From Nonomuraea montanisoli (GTDB taxonomy: Bacteria > Actinomycetota > Actinomycetes > Streptosporangiales > Streptosporangiaceae), in contig NZ_JABWGN010000018.1 in the NCBI RefSeq assembly GCF_013363975.1, positions 124,001-188,000 on the forward strand: a stretch of 64,000 nt of DNA, in the 5' to 3' direction. A model generated the notes under the pieces. It worked only from the letters and a program-made list of their open reading frames with translations, ran no database searches and was not told where the DNA came from. Position numbers and translations under genes: made by a program. The first letter of the stretch is position 1. Each line of letters starts with the position of its first letter. Positions 1-9,560 of this stretch are shown one piece after another.

Positions 1-819
1 GGACGTGCCCTTCTTGGTGTCCACCTTCAGGGCCGCCACCGCGTACAGGTCGGGCTGCGCCCATCCCTGGTCGACGGTCGCCTTCCCCGCCGCGTCGACG
101 AGGACGACGTCGGGATCGCCGACCGGCTTGACCTCCGTGCCGGGGACGCCCGACGCGTTCGGCCGAGCAGACTTGGCGCTGCTCCTGGCGAGGGCCGGGG
201 GATCGGCCTCGGCGGGAGCCGACTGTGCCTCCTGGACCCGGCCGACCAGCGCCGTGACCTGGCCGACCGGTGGCACGACCACGGTGTGGTCCGGTGGTAC
301 GACGACAGTGCGGGCCGTGCTCTCGGGGCCGGTGCCGGTCGTGTCGGGCATGGTGCGAGCGGCGCCGGTCATGCCGTCGGGCGCGGTGCTCGTCGTGGTG
401 CCGGTCATGCCGTCGGGCGCGGTGCTCGTCGTGGTGCCGGTCATGCCGTCGGGCGCGGTGCTCGCCGTGGTGCCGCTCACGTCGTCGGTCGTGGGCGCCG
501 CCTCGGTGCCCTGGACCGCCTGGATCAGCAGCGGCGCGGCCGCGACCGCGCGTCGCGCGGCCTCGGCGTCGGTGCTGGCCTCCAGGCTGCCGCGCAACGT
601 GACGACGAGCACGGCCGCGGCGGCGCCCAGGGCGAGCGCCACCACCAGCGTCGCCGCCGCCGTGGCCCGCAGCCGCACCGACGAGAGCCCGGCGGACAGC
701 TCGGCGGACAGCCCGGACGGCAGTCCCCCGCGAAGCATCGCCGGGACCCTCACCCGCGGCCGAGCCGGTGACATTCGCCCCGTGCCCCTGTTCACCCCGC
801 GGCCCATGGTGCCGCTCAT
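1..819 (-). CDS. Membrane sensor protein, probable histidine kinase N-terminus (partial)
   Basis: The gene runs leftward off the window, so only its first 273 codons are visible. It starts with an ATG that overlaps the stop of the response-regulator gene by 4 bp (ATGA), so the two are translationally coupled. A basic cytoplasmic tail of about 50 residues is followed by one membrane segment (about residues 53-74) and then a long Thr/Ser/Pro/Ala-rich extracytoplasmic region. That region holds three copies of a 12-residue repeat (GTTTSTAPDGMT) at about residues 116-151. No HAMP, HisKA or HATPase domain lies inside the window. The histidine-kinase call is therefore inferred from coupling to an OmpR-type regulator and from topology. 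It could be another membrane-anchored protein. Confidence 0.6.
   Translation of the reverse strand, partial: MSGTMGRGVNRGTGRMSPARPRVRVPAMLRGGLPSGLSAELSAGLSSVRLRATAAATLVVALALGAAAAVLVVTLRGSLEASTDAEAARRAVAAAPLLIQAVQGTEAAPTTDDVSGTTASTAPDGMTGTTTSTAPDGMTGTTTSTAPDGMTGAARTMPDTTGTGPESTARTVVVPPDHTVVVPPVGQVTALVGRVQEAQSAPAEADPPALARSSAKSARPNASGVPGTEVKPVGDPDVVLVDAAGKATVDQGWAQPDLYAVAALKVDTKKGTS
365..472. repeat. 36-bp tandem repeat, three copies, inside the sensor gene
   Basis: Three consecutive 36-bp units start at 365, 401 and 437. The first two are identical and the third differs by one base near its end. They lie in frame in the leftward sensor gene and encode a 12-residue Thr-rich unit in its extracytoplasmic linker. 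Confidence 0.95.
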
Positions 820-1511
820 GTCGCCTCCAGGCGGTAACCGGCGCCGCGCACCGTGATCAGTGAGGACCGGCCGAACGGCTGGTCGATCTTGCGGCGGAGC
901 GCGCTGATGTACACCTCGACGATGTTCGGGTCGCCGTCGTAGGAGAAGTCCCACGCCTGGGCCAGCAGCTCGCTCTTGGAGACCACCTCGCCCGCCCGCC
1001 GCGCCAGTCCGTGCAGCACCGCGAACTCCTTCGGCGTCAGCGCGATCTCCACCTCGCCCCTGCGGCAGCGCAGCCCGGCCGGGTCGAGCACGAGGTCGCC
1101 CACCGTGATCGACACCGGCCGCTCCCTGCCGCCCCGGCGCACCAGGGCCCGCAGCCTCGCCAGCAGCACCACGTACGAGAACGGCTTGGACAGATAGTCG
1201 TCGGCCCCGGTGTCGAGCGCCTCGGCCTCGTCGTAGACGCCGTCCTTGGCGGTGAGCATCATGATCGGCGTCCAGTTCCCGGCCTCGCGCAGCCGCGCGC
1301 ACACGGTGTAGCCGTTCATCCGGGGCAGCATCACGTCCAGGACGATCACGTCGTAGGGGTTCTCCGTGGCCATCCACAGCCCGTCGCGGCCGTCGTGGGC
1401 CACGTCGACCGCGAACCCCTCGCCCGACAGCCCGTCGCGGACGAGGCCCGCCAGCCGCCGCTCGTCCTCCACCAGTAAGACCCGCACGCCGACCAGCGTG
1501 CCGTACGCCAC
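816..1511 (-). CDS. OmpR/PhoB-family response regulator
   Basis: This is a DNA-binding response regulator of 231 residues if the GTG at 1511 is used; a GTG at 1487 would start closer to the conserved RVLLVEDE motif. The receiver domain has acidic residues in VEDE, the phospho-acceptor Asp in LDVMLP (about residue 59), Thr in MMLTAKD and Lys in SKPFS. The C-terminal half is a winged helix (LTPKEFAVL ... VYISALRRKID ... VRGAGYRLEA) typical of OmpR/PhoB proteins. It overlaps the downstream sensor gene by 4 bp and is divergent from a secreted protein at 1621. Direct TTCAGG repeats in the shared intergenic region are a plausible binding site. The signal sensed cannot be read from the sequence. Confidence 0.93.
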   Translation of the reverse strand: MAYGTLVGVRVLLVEDERRLAGLVRDGLSGEGFAVDVAHDGRDGLWMATENPYDVIVLDVMLPRMNGYTVCARLREAGNWTPIMMLTAKDGVYDEAEALDTGADDYLSKPFSYVVLLARLRALVRRGGRERPVSITVGDLVLDPAGLRCRRGEVEIALTPKEFAVLHGLARRAGEVVSKSELLAQAWDFSYDGDPNIVEVYISALRRKIDQPFGRSSLITVRGAGYRLEAT

Positions 1512-1520
1512 CTAAAGCCA

Positions 1521-1560
1521 ACCTGAAGATCATTTCGGCTGCGTTCAGGCTCGCTTCAGG
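1521..1560. promoter_or_regulatory. Candidate response-regulator operator (TTCAGG direct repeats)
   Basis: TTCAGG occurs at 1544-1549 and again at 1555-1560, an 11-bp period, which is one helical turn. An inverted copy (CCTGAA) lies at 1522-1527. Tandem half-sites about 11 bp apart are the usual site type for OmpR/PhoB winged-helix regulators. The position between the divergent regulator gene and the secreted-protein gene fits control of both. Binding is inferred. Confidence 0.5.
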
Positions 1561-1620
1561 TACGAGGGGCCATGGTCGGTCCGTCAGATCGTCCGATCTC
1601 TTCCACGAAAGGGAGATTCC

Positions 1621-2160
1621 ATGTTCAAGAGGCGTGTCGGGATCCTGGGCGCGGTGGGCGTCCTCGCGCTGTCGATCCTGAGCGGGTCCGCCCTGGCCGA
1701 CGAGACCCCGGCCCCGACGCCGGACGTCACGGTCGTCTGCCGGACGAGCGACGGCCAGGTGGTGAACTTCTCGAAGGCCGTCAAGGCCATCAAGGTCGAG
1801 AAGCTGAAGGACGGCACGCTCGCCATCTCCGAGGACGAGCAGGGCGTGCCGGCGGAGCCGGGCAAGCTGACCAGGGTCGAGCGGAAGCCGCTCACCCCCG
1901 AGGAGGAGGAGAAGCTGGCCCAGGCCCTCCCCGAGGGCACGCCGCAGTTCCGCGTCGAGCGGGCCGAGCCCGCGGACGAGGCCGGCGTCGCGCGGATCGA
2001 GGAGGGCGACAAGGCCAAGGTGAGCGGCAAGATCAAGGAGGGCGAGATGCTGGACGTGCAGAGCGTGCCCGCCCTCCCGGCCGACGGTCCCGACGGCGCG
2101 CCGCCGAAGGGCGTGACGGCCCCGGCCGCCACCGTGACCTGCGAGGCCGGGGGCAAGTAG
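1621..2160 (+). CDS. Small secreted protein of unknown function
   Basis: This encodes 179 residues. A classic Sec signal peptide is visible: basic MFKRRVG, a hydrophobic core of about 18 residues, then a likely cleavage after SALA. The mature part is highly charged, rich in Glu, Lys, Pro and Ala, and has no recognisable domain. It has only two cysteines in the mature part (about residues 40 and 174), which could form a disulfide. GGGAG lies just upstream of the ATG. The gene is divergent from the two-component operon and sits next to the TTCAGG repeats, so it is a likely target of that system. I do not recognise the family. Confidence 0.8.
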   Translation: MFKRRVGILGAVGVLALSILSGSALADETPAPTPDVTVVCRTSDGQVVNFSKAVKAIKVEKLKDGTLAISEDEQGVPAEPGKLTRVERKPLTPEEEEKLAQALPEGTPQFRVERAEPADEAGVARIEEGDKAKVSGKIKEGEMLDVQSVPALPADGPDGAPPKGVTAPAATVTCEAGGK

Positions 2161-2176
2161 CCGGCCCGGGGCCCGG

Positions 2177-3262
2177 TCAGGCGAACGACGGGTGCGGGCC
2201 CAGCGCCCAGTACTCGAACAGGCCGTGCCCCACCAGGCCGTCGTACTCGAAGCGGCCCACGGCGTCCACCATGCCCCACATGCGGGCGGCGTCGGCAGGC
2301 AGCGTGTAGGTGACCCCTTGCACGACGGGTCCGGCGCCCTGGTACATGCCGTGCTTCCAGTCCGGCTCCAGGCCGTACCCGGTGCCGACCATGAGGTGGA
2401 CCGGCAGGAGCGGCGTGCAGCGGACGTCGAACGGCTTGCCCCCGGGCGGCGCGAAGGTGATGGTGGCCTCGACCACGTCGCGGGTGCCGGGTGCGTACAC
2501 GGGGCGGTATTCGGGCCGGCCGAGGTACTCCTCCTCCCGGCCGTCCGACCACACCCGGGTGGCCTCCTCCAGCACCCGGCGCCCCCGCTCGTCCTCCTGC
2601 ACGATGCAGAGGATGGCGTGGTCGTCGAACATCATCGGCGCGTACAGCCAGTAGAACGTGCCGGGGTTCTTCGCCTGGACGCCCGGGGGCTCGGGCTCGC
2701 CGACGGGTCTGATGCCCCAGGACCGGTCCCGGGTGCCCAGCCAGCGGTCCGGGGTGACGGGGATCTCCTCGGACCCGACGCGGATGTGCCCGCTCCAGCG
2801 CCCGGTCTGCGCGAGCCGGACGGAGTCGAACATGACCCGCTCCTGCCAGCGCAGGAAGTGCCGGGGCTCCAGCGTCGCCGGGATCGTGCCCTTCCAGGTC
2901 AGGTCGAAGGACAGGCCATGCTCGTTCGGCTCCAGCACCACGCGCAGCCGTTCGAGCCCTTCGATGACCTCGACCCGGAACGGGCCGATCCCGGTGTCCA
3001 TCCGGTCGGCGCCCAGCTCGCGGGAGGCGCGCACCACCCGGTGCAGGTCGTCGCCCGCGTCTCGGCGGCGCACGCAGGCGAACGCGTCGGTGACGCCGAG
3101 GTTGGGGTACTGGCCCAGGCCGACGATCAGCATCAGCTCGTCCGTGCCGGCGTGGCAGTTGAAGTAGTAGCGGTCGTAGAAGTTGCGGTCGGAGGTGGTC
3201 ACGTGCCGCATGACCTGGGCGGCCTGGTGGACCGGGTAGTCGTCGAGCGGTGACAGGCTCAT
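2177..3262 (-). CDS. DUF7065-like conserved protein (lipocalin-type beta fold suspected)
   Basis: The start was placed at the ATG at 3262 (MSLSPLDDYPVHQ), giving 361 residues; a further in-frame start at 3298 is possible. There is no signal peptide or membrane segment. Aromatic- and Arg-rich strands such as RDRSWGIRPVG, FYDRYYFNCHAG and FYWLYAPMMF resemble the DUF7064/DUF7065 proteins of actinomycetes. Those are thought to have a CrtC/lipocalin-like beta-barrel and often lie near lipid or steroid metabolism genes. That family assignment is from memory of motifs and is moderately uncertain. A perfect CAAGCGCTTG palindrome sits 14 bp upstream of the start. The gene is convergent with the secreted protein, with only 16 bp between stops. 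Confidence 0.6.
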   Translation of the reverse strand: MSLSPLDDYPVHQAAQVMRHVTTSDRNFYDRYYFNCHAGTDELMLIVGLGQYPNLGVTDAFACVRRRDAGDDLHRVVRASRELGADRMDTGIGPFRVEVIEGLERLRVVLEPNEHGLSFDLTWKGTIPATLEPRHFLRWQERVMFDSVRLAQTGRWSGHIRVGSEEIPVTPDRWLGTRDRSWGIRPVGEPEPPGVQAKNPGTFYWLYAPMMFDDHAILCIVQEDERGRRVLEEATRVWSDGREEEYLGRPEYRPVYAPGTRDVVEATITFAPPGGKPFDVRCTPLLPVHLMVGTGYGLEPDWKHGMYQGAGPVVQGVTYTLPADAARMWGMVDAVGRFEYDGLVGHGLFEYWALGPHPSFA

Positions 3263-3276
3263 GCCGCCGGTTCTAG

Positions 3277-3286
3277 CAAGCGCTTG
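3277..3286. promoter_or_regulatory. Palindromic operator candidate CAAGCGCTTG
   Basis: A perfect 10-bp palindrome lies 14 bp upstream of the ATG at 3262, in the promoter or leader of the DUF7065-like gene. Sites of this size and symmetry are typical of TetR-family regulators, but no TetR gene is nearby in this window. Confidence 0.4.
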
Positions 3287-3318
3287 GTTCGGAGTCAACG
3301 AGGGGCAGGCTCCGGAAA

Positions 3319-3360
3319 CGCGAAAGTGCGCCCCCCAGAGCTCGGGGGCGCACTTTCGCG
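3319..3360 (-). terminator. Strong hairpin terminator
   Basis: A 17-bp perfect stem (3319-3335 with 3344-3360) encloses an 8-nt loop. The stem is G/C-rich in its inner half and contains AAAG/CTTT near its base. It lies 5 bp beyond the stop of the leftward gene ending at 3366, which makes it that gene's terminator. It may also shield the DUF7065-like gene from read-through. Confidence 0.85.
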
Positions 3361-3365
3361 CTGGT

Positions 3366-3908
3366 TCACTGCGTCTTGTGCGCTGCCTCGTCCGCCTTCT
3401 CCGAGACGGTGGACGCGGCGTTCTCCGCGGACTGGGCGGTCCTGTCCGCCTTCTCGCTCACCCAACGCGACGCGTCGGACGCGGAGTCCTTCATCTGCTC
3501 CGTCCACTGCTGCGCGTTGCGACGATAGGCCATGTAGCCCATCGCGCCCACAGCGAGACCGGTGATCAGAACCATGATCGGCCAACGCCGCGATCGGGCG
3601 GGCGTCGGGTCGATCTTGTCGGCCGCCGCGGTCAGCATCGAGCTGACCTTGGGGGCGAGCTGGTCCTCCACGCGATGCGCGGCGTCCTCCAGCACCGGGG
3701 CCGCCCAGTAACGGGCGTCCTCGATCCGCTGGGCGGCGCTCGTCCTGGCCTGGTCGGCCATGACCTTCGCCTGATCGGCCATCATCCTGGCCTGATCCGC
3801 CATCGGTGTAACACGCTGGCCGGTCTGGACGGCCCGGGCCTTCATCCGGCCCATCCACGTGGCGGGAACCTCTATGACCACGCGGCGCTTCCTCAGTGTC
3901 AGGGACAC
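3366..3908 (-). CDS. Membrane-anchored helical protein of unknown function
   Basis: The start was set at a GTG at 3908 because a GGGGAGG ribosome-binding site lies 4 bp upstream; this gives 180 residues. The N-terminus is basic, followed by heptad-like helices with three near-repeats of MADQA(R/K), one membrane segment (PIMVLITGLAVGAMGYMAY, about residues 115-133), and an Ala/Ser/Glu/Lys-rich tail (SEKAD repeated) reminiscent of LEA or YtxH-type helices. Streptomyces has comparable proteins (DUF5324-like) in the same region. A role at the membrane is inferred only. It is transcribed divergently from the cyclophilin gene. Confidence 0.7.
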   Translation of the reverse strand: MSLTLRKRRVVIEVPATWMGRMKARAVQTGQRVTPMADQARMMADQAKVMADQARTSAAQRIEDARYWAAPVLEDAAHRVEDQLAPKVSSMLTAAADKIDPTPARSRRWPIMVLITGLAVGAMGYMAYRRNAQQWTEQMKDSASDASRWVSEKADRTAQSAENAASTVSEKADEAAHKTQ

Positions 3909-4065
3909 GACAACCTCCCCTGTCGTTCGGGGCCCCGAGCCTGACCTTCCCGGTAGAAGGCGGCTCAATCATGACGAGCCGTGGGAGGATGGCCGGGAGG
4001 CCGAACGGCCATAGTCAACAAACGACCACAGAACAACCCTGTGTATAGAGGGGGGCAGCTGTCTC

Positions 4066-4602
4066 GTGGCTGAGAAGCTGATTGCAAACCTGCAGACCAA
4101 TCACGGCACCATCAAGGTCGAACTCTTCCCGAACCAGGCGCCCAAGACCGTCCGCAACTTCGTCGAGCTCGCCGAGGGCGGCCGCGAGTGGACCCACCCG
4201 GGCACCGGCGAGAAGAGCACCGGCAAGTACTACGACGGCACGATCTTCCACCGGGTGATCTCCGGTTTCATGATCCAGGGCGGTGACCCGCTCGGCCAGG
4301 GCATCGGCGGCCCGGGCTACGAGTTCGACGACGAGATCCACCCGGACCTCTACTTCAACCGCCCGTACCTGCTCGCCATGGCCAACGCCGGCATCCGCTT
4401 CGGCAAGGGCACCAACGGCTCGCAGTTCTTCATCACGGTCGTGCCGACGCCGCACCTGAACGGCCGGCACACCATCTTCGGCGAGGTCGTCGAGGGCCAG
4501 GAGGTCGTCGACGCGATCGCCAAGACCCGCACCGGCCGCAACGACCGTCCGGCCGAGGACGTCGTGCTGGAGTCGGTGACGATCGACCGCGTCCAGGGCT
4601 GA
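4066..4602 (+). CDS. ppiA: Cyclophilin-type peptidyl-prolyl cis-trans isomerase
   Basis: The protein has 178 residues, starts at GTG and has a GGGGGG tract upstream. It catalyses cis-trans isomerisation of Xaa-Pro bonds. Cyclophilin motifs are present in order: FHRVISGFMIQGGD (with the catalytic Arg), LAMANAG, GSQFFIT, and LNGRHTIFGEV. There is no signal peptide, so it is cytoplasmic. In M. tuberculosis and Streptomyces ppiA lies beside the rhomboid and crgA genes near the origin, as here. The family and function call is secure. Confidence 0.97.
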   Translation: MAEKLIANLQTNHGTIKVELFPNQAPKTVRNFVELAEGGREWTHPGTGEKSTGKYYDGTIFHRVISGFMIQGGDPLGQGIGGPGYEFDDEIHPDLYFNRPYLLAMANAGIRFGKGTNGSQFFITVVPTPHLNGRHTIFGEVVEGQEVVDAIAKTRTGRNDRPAEDVVLESVTIDRVQG

Positions 4603-4693
4603 GGCCCGGCCCGGGAGGCAGGGGCCGGCGAGAGCCGCTGACCGCCACGCCCCGCGGGCGGGCGGGGCGCACGCGGCAGGGTCGGCGAGGCCG

Positions 4694-4699
4694 TAGGCT
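4694..4699 (+). promoter_or_regulatory. -10 hexamer TAGGCT, leaderless rhomboid mRNA
   Basis: TAGGCT ends 6 nt before the ATG at 4706, and no clear Shine-Dalgarno sequence is present. Transcription would start at or next to the A of the start codon. Confidence 0.6.
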
Positions 4700-4705
4700 G
4701 CGGGC

Positions 4706-5566
4706 ATGACCAGCCAGCCGCCCCTGCCCCCGGAGCAGCCCGCGGAGGCGGTGCCCACCTGCTACCGGCACCCCGAGCGCGAGACCTGGGTCCGCTGCCA
4801 GCGCTGCGAACGGCCCATCTGCCCCGACTGCATGCGCGACGCCGCCGTGGGCTTCCAGTGCCCCGAGTGCGTGGCCGAGGGCAACAAGGGGTTGCGGGAG
4901 GCGAGGTCCACGTTCGGCGCCGCGGTGGTCGGCACGCCGTACGTGACGTGGATCCTGCTCGGGCTCAACGTCCTGATCTTCGGCGTGCAGCAGCTCACGA
5001 GCGGCGACATCACGAGCCGGCTCATGATGTGGCCCAACGGGGTGGCGGCGCTCGGTGAGTACTACCGGCTGGTCACCGCCGCGTTCGTCCACGGCAGTCT
5101 GATGCACGTCCTGTTCAACTGCTGGGCGCTCTACGTCCTAGGCCCGAGCCTGGAGCGCGCCTTCGGCCATGCCCGCTACCTGGCCCTCTACCTGCTCAGC
5201 GCGCTCGGCGGCTCGGTGCTCGGCTACTGGATCGACCCGCTCAACCAGCCCTCGGTAGGCGCCTCGGGCGCGATCTACGGCCTGTTCGGCGCGGCGTTCG
5301 TGGTCGGCCGGAGGCTCAACCTCGACGTGCGTTACCTCACGGTGCTCATCGGCATCAACCTGGTGATCACCTTCGTGGTGCCGGGCATCAGCTGGACCGG
5401 CCACATCGGCGGCCTGATCACCGGCTCGGCCATCGCCGCCGCGCTCGCCTACGCGCCCAGGAGCAACCGGCTCCTGTGGCACGCGCTGGCGCTCGCGGGG
5501 GCACTGGTCGTGCTGGTGGCGCTCGTCGCGCTGCGGACCACCGCCCTCACCGGCACCATGGGGTGA
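4706..5566 (+). CDS. Rhomboid family intramembrane serine protease
   Basis: The protein has 286 residues. An N-terminal zinc-ribbon or B-box-like segment (CYRHP, CQRC, CPDC, CPEC; residues about 19-55) precedes a six- or seven-helix rhomboid domain. The nucleophile Ser187 lies in GASGAIYG and the partner His233 in GHIGG. HVLFNCWALY supplies the conserved His-Asn of the oxyanion region. Rhomboids cleave single-pass membrane proteins within the bilayer. The zinc-finger plus rhomboid architecture is common in actinomycetes. The substrate is unknown. A TAGGCT hexamer 6 nt before the ATG suggests a leaderless transcript separate from ppiA. Confidence 0.95.
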   Translation: MTSQPPLPPEQPAEAVPTCYRHPERETWVRCQRCERPICPDCMRDAAVGFQCPECVAEGNKGLREARSTFGAAVVGTPYVTWILLGLNVLIFGVQQLTSGDITSRLMMWPNGVAALGEYYRLVTAAFVHGSLMHVLFNCWALYVLGPSLERAFGHARYLALYLLSALGGSVLGYWIDPLNQPSVGASGAIYGLFGAAFVVGRRLNLDVRYLTVLIGINLVITFVVPGISWTGHIGGLITGSAIAAALAYAPRSNRLLWHALALAGALVVLVALVALRTTALTGTMG

Positions 5567-5616
5567 ACGATCGGTGACCCGGTGTCCCCAGGGTGTGGAA
5601 AAGACTGTGGAAAGAT

Positions 5617-5865
5617 CTAACGCCAGCGGGTGGAGAGCACCACACCGAAGATGATGAAGACGAACCCGATCAGCAGGTTCCACGCCTGGAGATCCTTGAT
5701 CAGCGGCGCCTGCTGCGGGGCGATGTAGTACGTGGCGATCCACAGGATGCCGATGATCCACGAAGCCACCATCGTCGGCGCCAGCCAGCGAGGGCTGATC
5801 TTGACCTGCTGGGACTTCTGCGGCGGCGTGTAGACCGCCTTCTTGCGCGTCTTCGACTTGGGCAC
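5617..5865 (-). CDS. crgA: Cell division protein CrgA
   Basis: The start is the GTG at 5865, because AGGAG lies 7 nt upstream and the protein then begins MPKSKTRKK as in known CrgA proteins. It has 82 residues: a basic cytoplasmic N-terminus ending YTPPQKS, then two membrane helices (WLAPTMVASWIIGILWIATYY and LLIGFVFIIFGVVLS). CrgA modulates Z-ring and septum assembly and interacts with FtsZ, FtsQ and PBPs in actinomycetes. It faces the rhomboid gene tail-to-tail and the sortase gene head-to-head. Confidence 0.95.
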   Translation of the reverse strand: MPKSKTRKKAVYTPPQKSQQVKISPRWLAPTMVASWIIGILWIATYYIAPQQAPLIKDLQAWNLLIGFVFIIFGVVLSTRWR

Positions 5866-5996
5866 TGGATGACTCCTGCTGAGCGCCTGGGCTTCCGGAT
5901 CGTCCACAGGCTCTTCGGTAAGCGTAGTTGAGACTGGGCCAGGATAGTCGCCACGCGAGGGAGATGGCGATCCCTCACCGAACGTAGCCATGCGCT

Positions 5997-6002
5997 TACG
6001 CT
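5997..6002 (+). promoter_or_regulatory. -10 hexamer TACGCT, leaderless sortase mRNA
   Basis: TACGCT ends 6 nt before the GTG at 6009. This spacing favours that GTG as the start over the ATG at 6018. Confidence 0.55.
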
Positions 6003-6008
6003 GATGAG

Positions 6009-6650
6009 GTGAGGGCCATGCTGCGGGCCGCGGGAGAGCTGAGCATCACCGCGGGCCTCGTACTCCTGCTGTTCTGCGCCTACCTGCTCTGGGGGACGGG
6101 CGCCTACACCGACCGCGAGCAGCCGCTGCTGGAGCAGGAGCTGGCGCGCGAGCAGGCGGACCCGGGCCCGCAGGGCGAGGACAGGCCGAAGCGGCTGAAG
6201 AAGATCAAGCTCGGTCACGCGGTGGCGCTGCTGCGCATCCCGCGGCTGGGCAACGACTACAAGTACGCGGTGATCGAGGGCGTGACCACCGAGCACCTGC
6301 GCAAGGGGCCCGGCCACTACCCCGGCACCGCCATGCCCGGCCAGAGGGGCAACTTCGTCGTCTCCGGCCACCGCACCACCTACGGCGCGCCGTTCAACGA
6401 GATCGACGAGCTGAAGCGGGGCGACGAGATCGTCGTCGACGCGCGCGAGGCCCGCTACACCTACCGCGTGACCTACCACGAGGTCGTGCTGCCGACCGAC
6501 CTGGACGTCATCGCCCCGGTCCCCGGCAAACCCGACAGCAAGCCCTCCAAGGCGTTCATCACGCTCACCACCTGCCACCCCGAGTACTCCGCCGCGCAGC
6601 GCTACATCGTGCACGGGGTGCTCGACCGCGTCGAGCTCAGGAAGGTCTGA
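6009..6650 (+). CDS. Class E sortase
   Basis: The protein has 213 residues. An N-terminal membrane anchor (about residues 10-33) is followed by a charged linker and the sortase beta-barrel. The catalytic His121 lies in VVSGHRTTYG, Cys189 in TLTTCHPEYS, and the conserved Arg follows in AQRYIVHG. Class E sortases of high-GC actinomycetes attach LAxTG-type proteins to peptidoglycan. No sortase substrate with such a motif was noticed nearby. The start is GTG 6009, supported by a TAnnnT hexamer at leaderless distance; ATG 6018 has a better Shine-Dalgarno and cannot be excluded. It heads a set with the 52-residue membrane protein and the amidotransferase. Confidence 0.95.
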   Translation: MRAMLRAAGELSITAGLVLLLFCAYLLWGTGAYTDREQPLLEQELAREQADPGPQGEDRPKRLKKIKLGHAVALLRIPRLGNDYKYAVIEGVTTEHLRKGPGHYPGTAMPGQRGNFVVSGHRTTYGAPFNEIDELKRGDEIVVDAREARYTYRVTYHEVVLPTDLDVIAPVPGKPDSKPSKAFITLTTCHPEYSAAQRYIVHGVLDRVELRKV

Positions 6651-6654
6651 TCAC

Positions 6655-6813
6655 GTGTACGGCTGGATCTGGCGAAGGCTCCCCGGCCCCGCGGCGGCCA
6701 AGGCGCTCATGGCCGCCGTGCTGGCCGGCATCGTGGTGGCCGTACTGTGGTACCGGGTGTTCCCGCTGCTCGAACCCCTGGTGACGCTGGACGAGGTGAC
6801 CGTTACGCAATGA
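6655..6813 (+). CDS. Small single-pass membrane protein
   Basis: A 52-residue protein begins at GTG 6655 (MYGWIWRRLPG) and ends at a TGA that overlaps the ATG of the amidotransferase gene by 4 bp. It has one hydrophobic helix (ALMAAVLAGIVVAVLWYRVFP, about residues 18-38). A small membrane gene in exactly this slot, between the sortase and trpG/pabA, is common in Streptomyces and relatives. Its function is unknown. Coupling at both ends supports translation. Confidence 0.75.
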   Translation: MYGWIWRRLPGPAAAKALMAAVLAGIVVAVLWYRVFPLLEPLVTLDEVTVTQ

Positions 6814-7382
6814 CCCGTGTGCTGGTGGTGGACAACCACGACAGCTTCGTCCACACCATCGTGCAGTACCTCCGCGAGCTGGGCGCCACGTGCGACGTGC
6901 GCCCGCGCGACGAGGTTGCCGTGACCGACTCCGCCGGGTTCGACGGCGTCGTCATCAGCCCGGGGCCCGGCACGCCCGAGGCCGCGGGCGTCAGCGTGCC
7001 CCTGGTGCTCCGGGCCGCCGAGGAGCGCCGGCCGCTGCTCGGCGTCTGTCTCGGGCACCAGGCCATCGCCCACGCCTACGGCGCCACCGTCGACCGCGCG
7101 CCCGAGATCGTCCACGGCCGCACCAGCGCGATCTCCCACGACGGGCGGGGCGTGTTCGCGTCGCTGCCCTCGCCGGTGCGGATGACCCGCTACCACTCGC
7201 TGGCCGTGCGCCCCGGCACGGTGCCGGACGAGCTGGAGGTGACGGCCCGCACCGCGGACGGCGTCATCATGGGCCTGCGCCACCGCACGGCCCCCGTCGA
7301 GGGCATCCAGTTCCATCCCGAGTCGGTGCTGTCCGAGCACGGCCACCGGCTGCTGGCCAACTGGCTGCGCACTCTCCCGTGA
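6810..7382 (+). CDS. trpG/pabA: Glutamine amidotransferase, anthranilate/aminodeoxychorismate synthase component II
   Basis: The start is ATG 6810, coupled to the preceding small gene; the protein has 190 residues. It is a class I glutamine amidotransferase that supplies ammonia to chorismate-using synthases. Visible motifs are NHDSF at the N-terminus, PGPGTP (oxyanion strand), the nucleophile Cys80 in LLGVCLGHQAI, and the His-Glu pair in IQFHPES. No TrpE or PabB partner is encoded nearby, so the choice between tryptophan and folate synthesis is open. The same orphan gene sits here in other actinomycetes, where it is usually called TrpG or PabA. Confidence 0.92.
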   Translation: MTRVLVVDNHDSFVHTIVQYLRELGATCDVRPRDEVAVTDSAGFDGVVISPGPGTPEAAGVSVPLVLRAAEERRPLLGVCLGHQAIAHAYGATVDRAPEIVHGRTSAISHDGRGVFASLPSPVRMTRYHSLAVRPGTVPDELEVTARTADGVIMGLRHRTAPVEGIQFHPESVLSEHGHRLLANWLRTLP

Positions 7383-7447
7383 GCGGCCCGGCGAATCGTG
7401 TAACACGCGGGCCCGCCGGTACGACACACAGATGAGCGTCCCCGCCG

Positions 7448-7593
7448 TTGCCCCCGAGCGGCGGGGGCGCTTCTCGTTGTCCCGCAGAGCCCCGGAGAGC
7501 CGCCAGGGCGTCCAGAGGGTTCCTGGACGCCCGGAGCGCCGCCCGGAGCCCGGGAAGCGGAAGGGCCGCCCCCCACGCGGGAGGCGGCCCTTC
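7448..7593. terminator. Cluster of hairpins between convergent trpG/pabA and pknB
   Basis: Two clean stems occur in the 234-bp gap between convergent genes: GGGCGTCCAG/CTGGACGCCC at 7506-7515 and 7523-7532, and an 11-bp stem at 7560-7570 with 7583-7593. A weaker GCCCC/GGGGC pairing near 7450-7467 is followed by TTCTCGTT. Together they can stop transcription in both directions. The rest of the gap holds no gene I can support. Confidence 0.6.
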
Positions 7594-7616
7594 AGCCGCT
7601 CAGAACGCCCTCGGCG

Positions 7617-9485
<1,869 letters not shown>

Positions 9486-9560
9486 TGTCCCTTACCGTTC
9501 ATCTTGGGTACCGCGGTCTGCGCGGAGCCGCCGGTGTCCATCATCGACCCCCATGGCACA

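Noticed and set aside
5..856. Long rightward open frames at the left edge, including Arg- and Ala-rich chains
   Set aside because: They are antisense to the coupled sensor and regulator genes. The leftward frame gives a signal-anchor helix and sensible stalk repeats, and its start overlaps the regulator stop.
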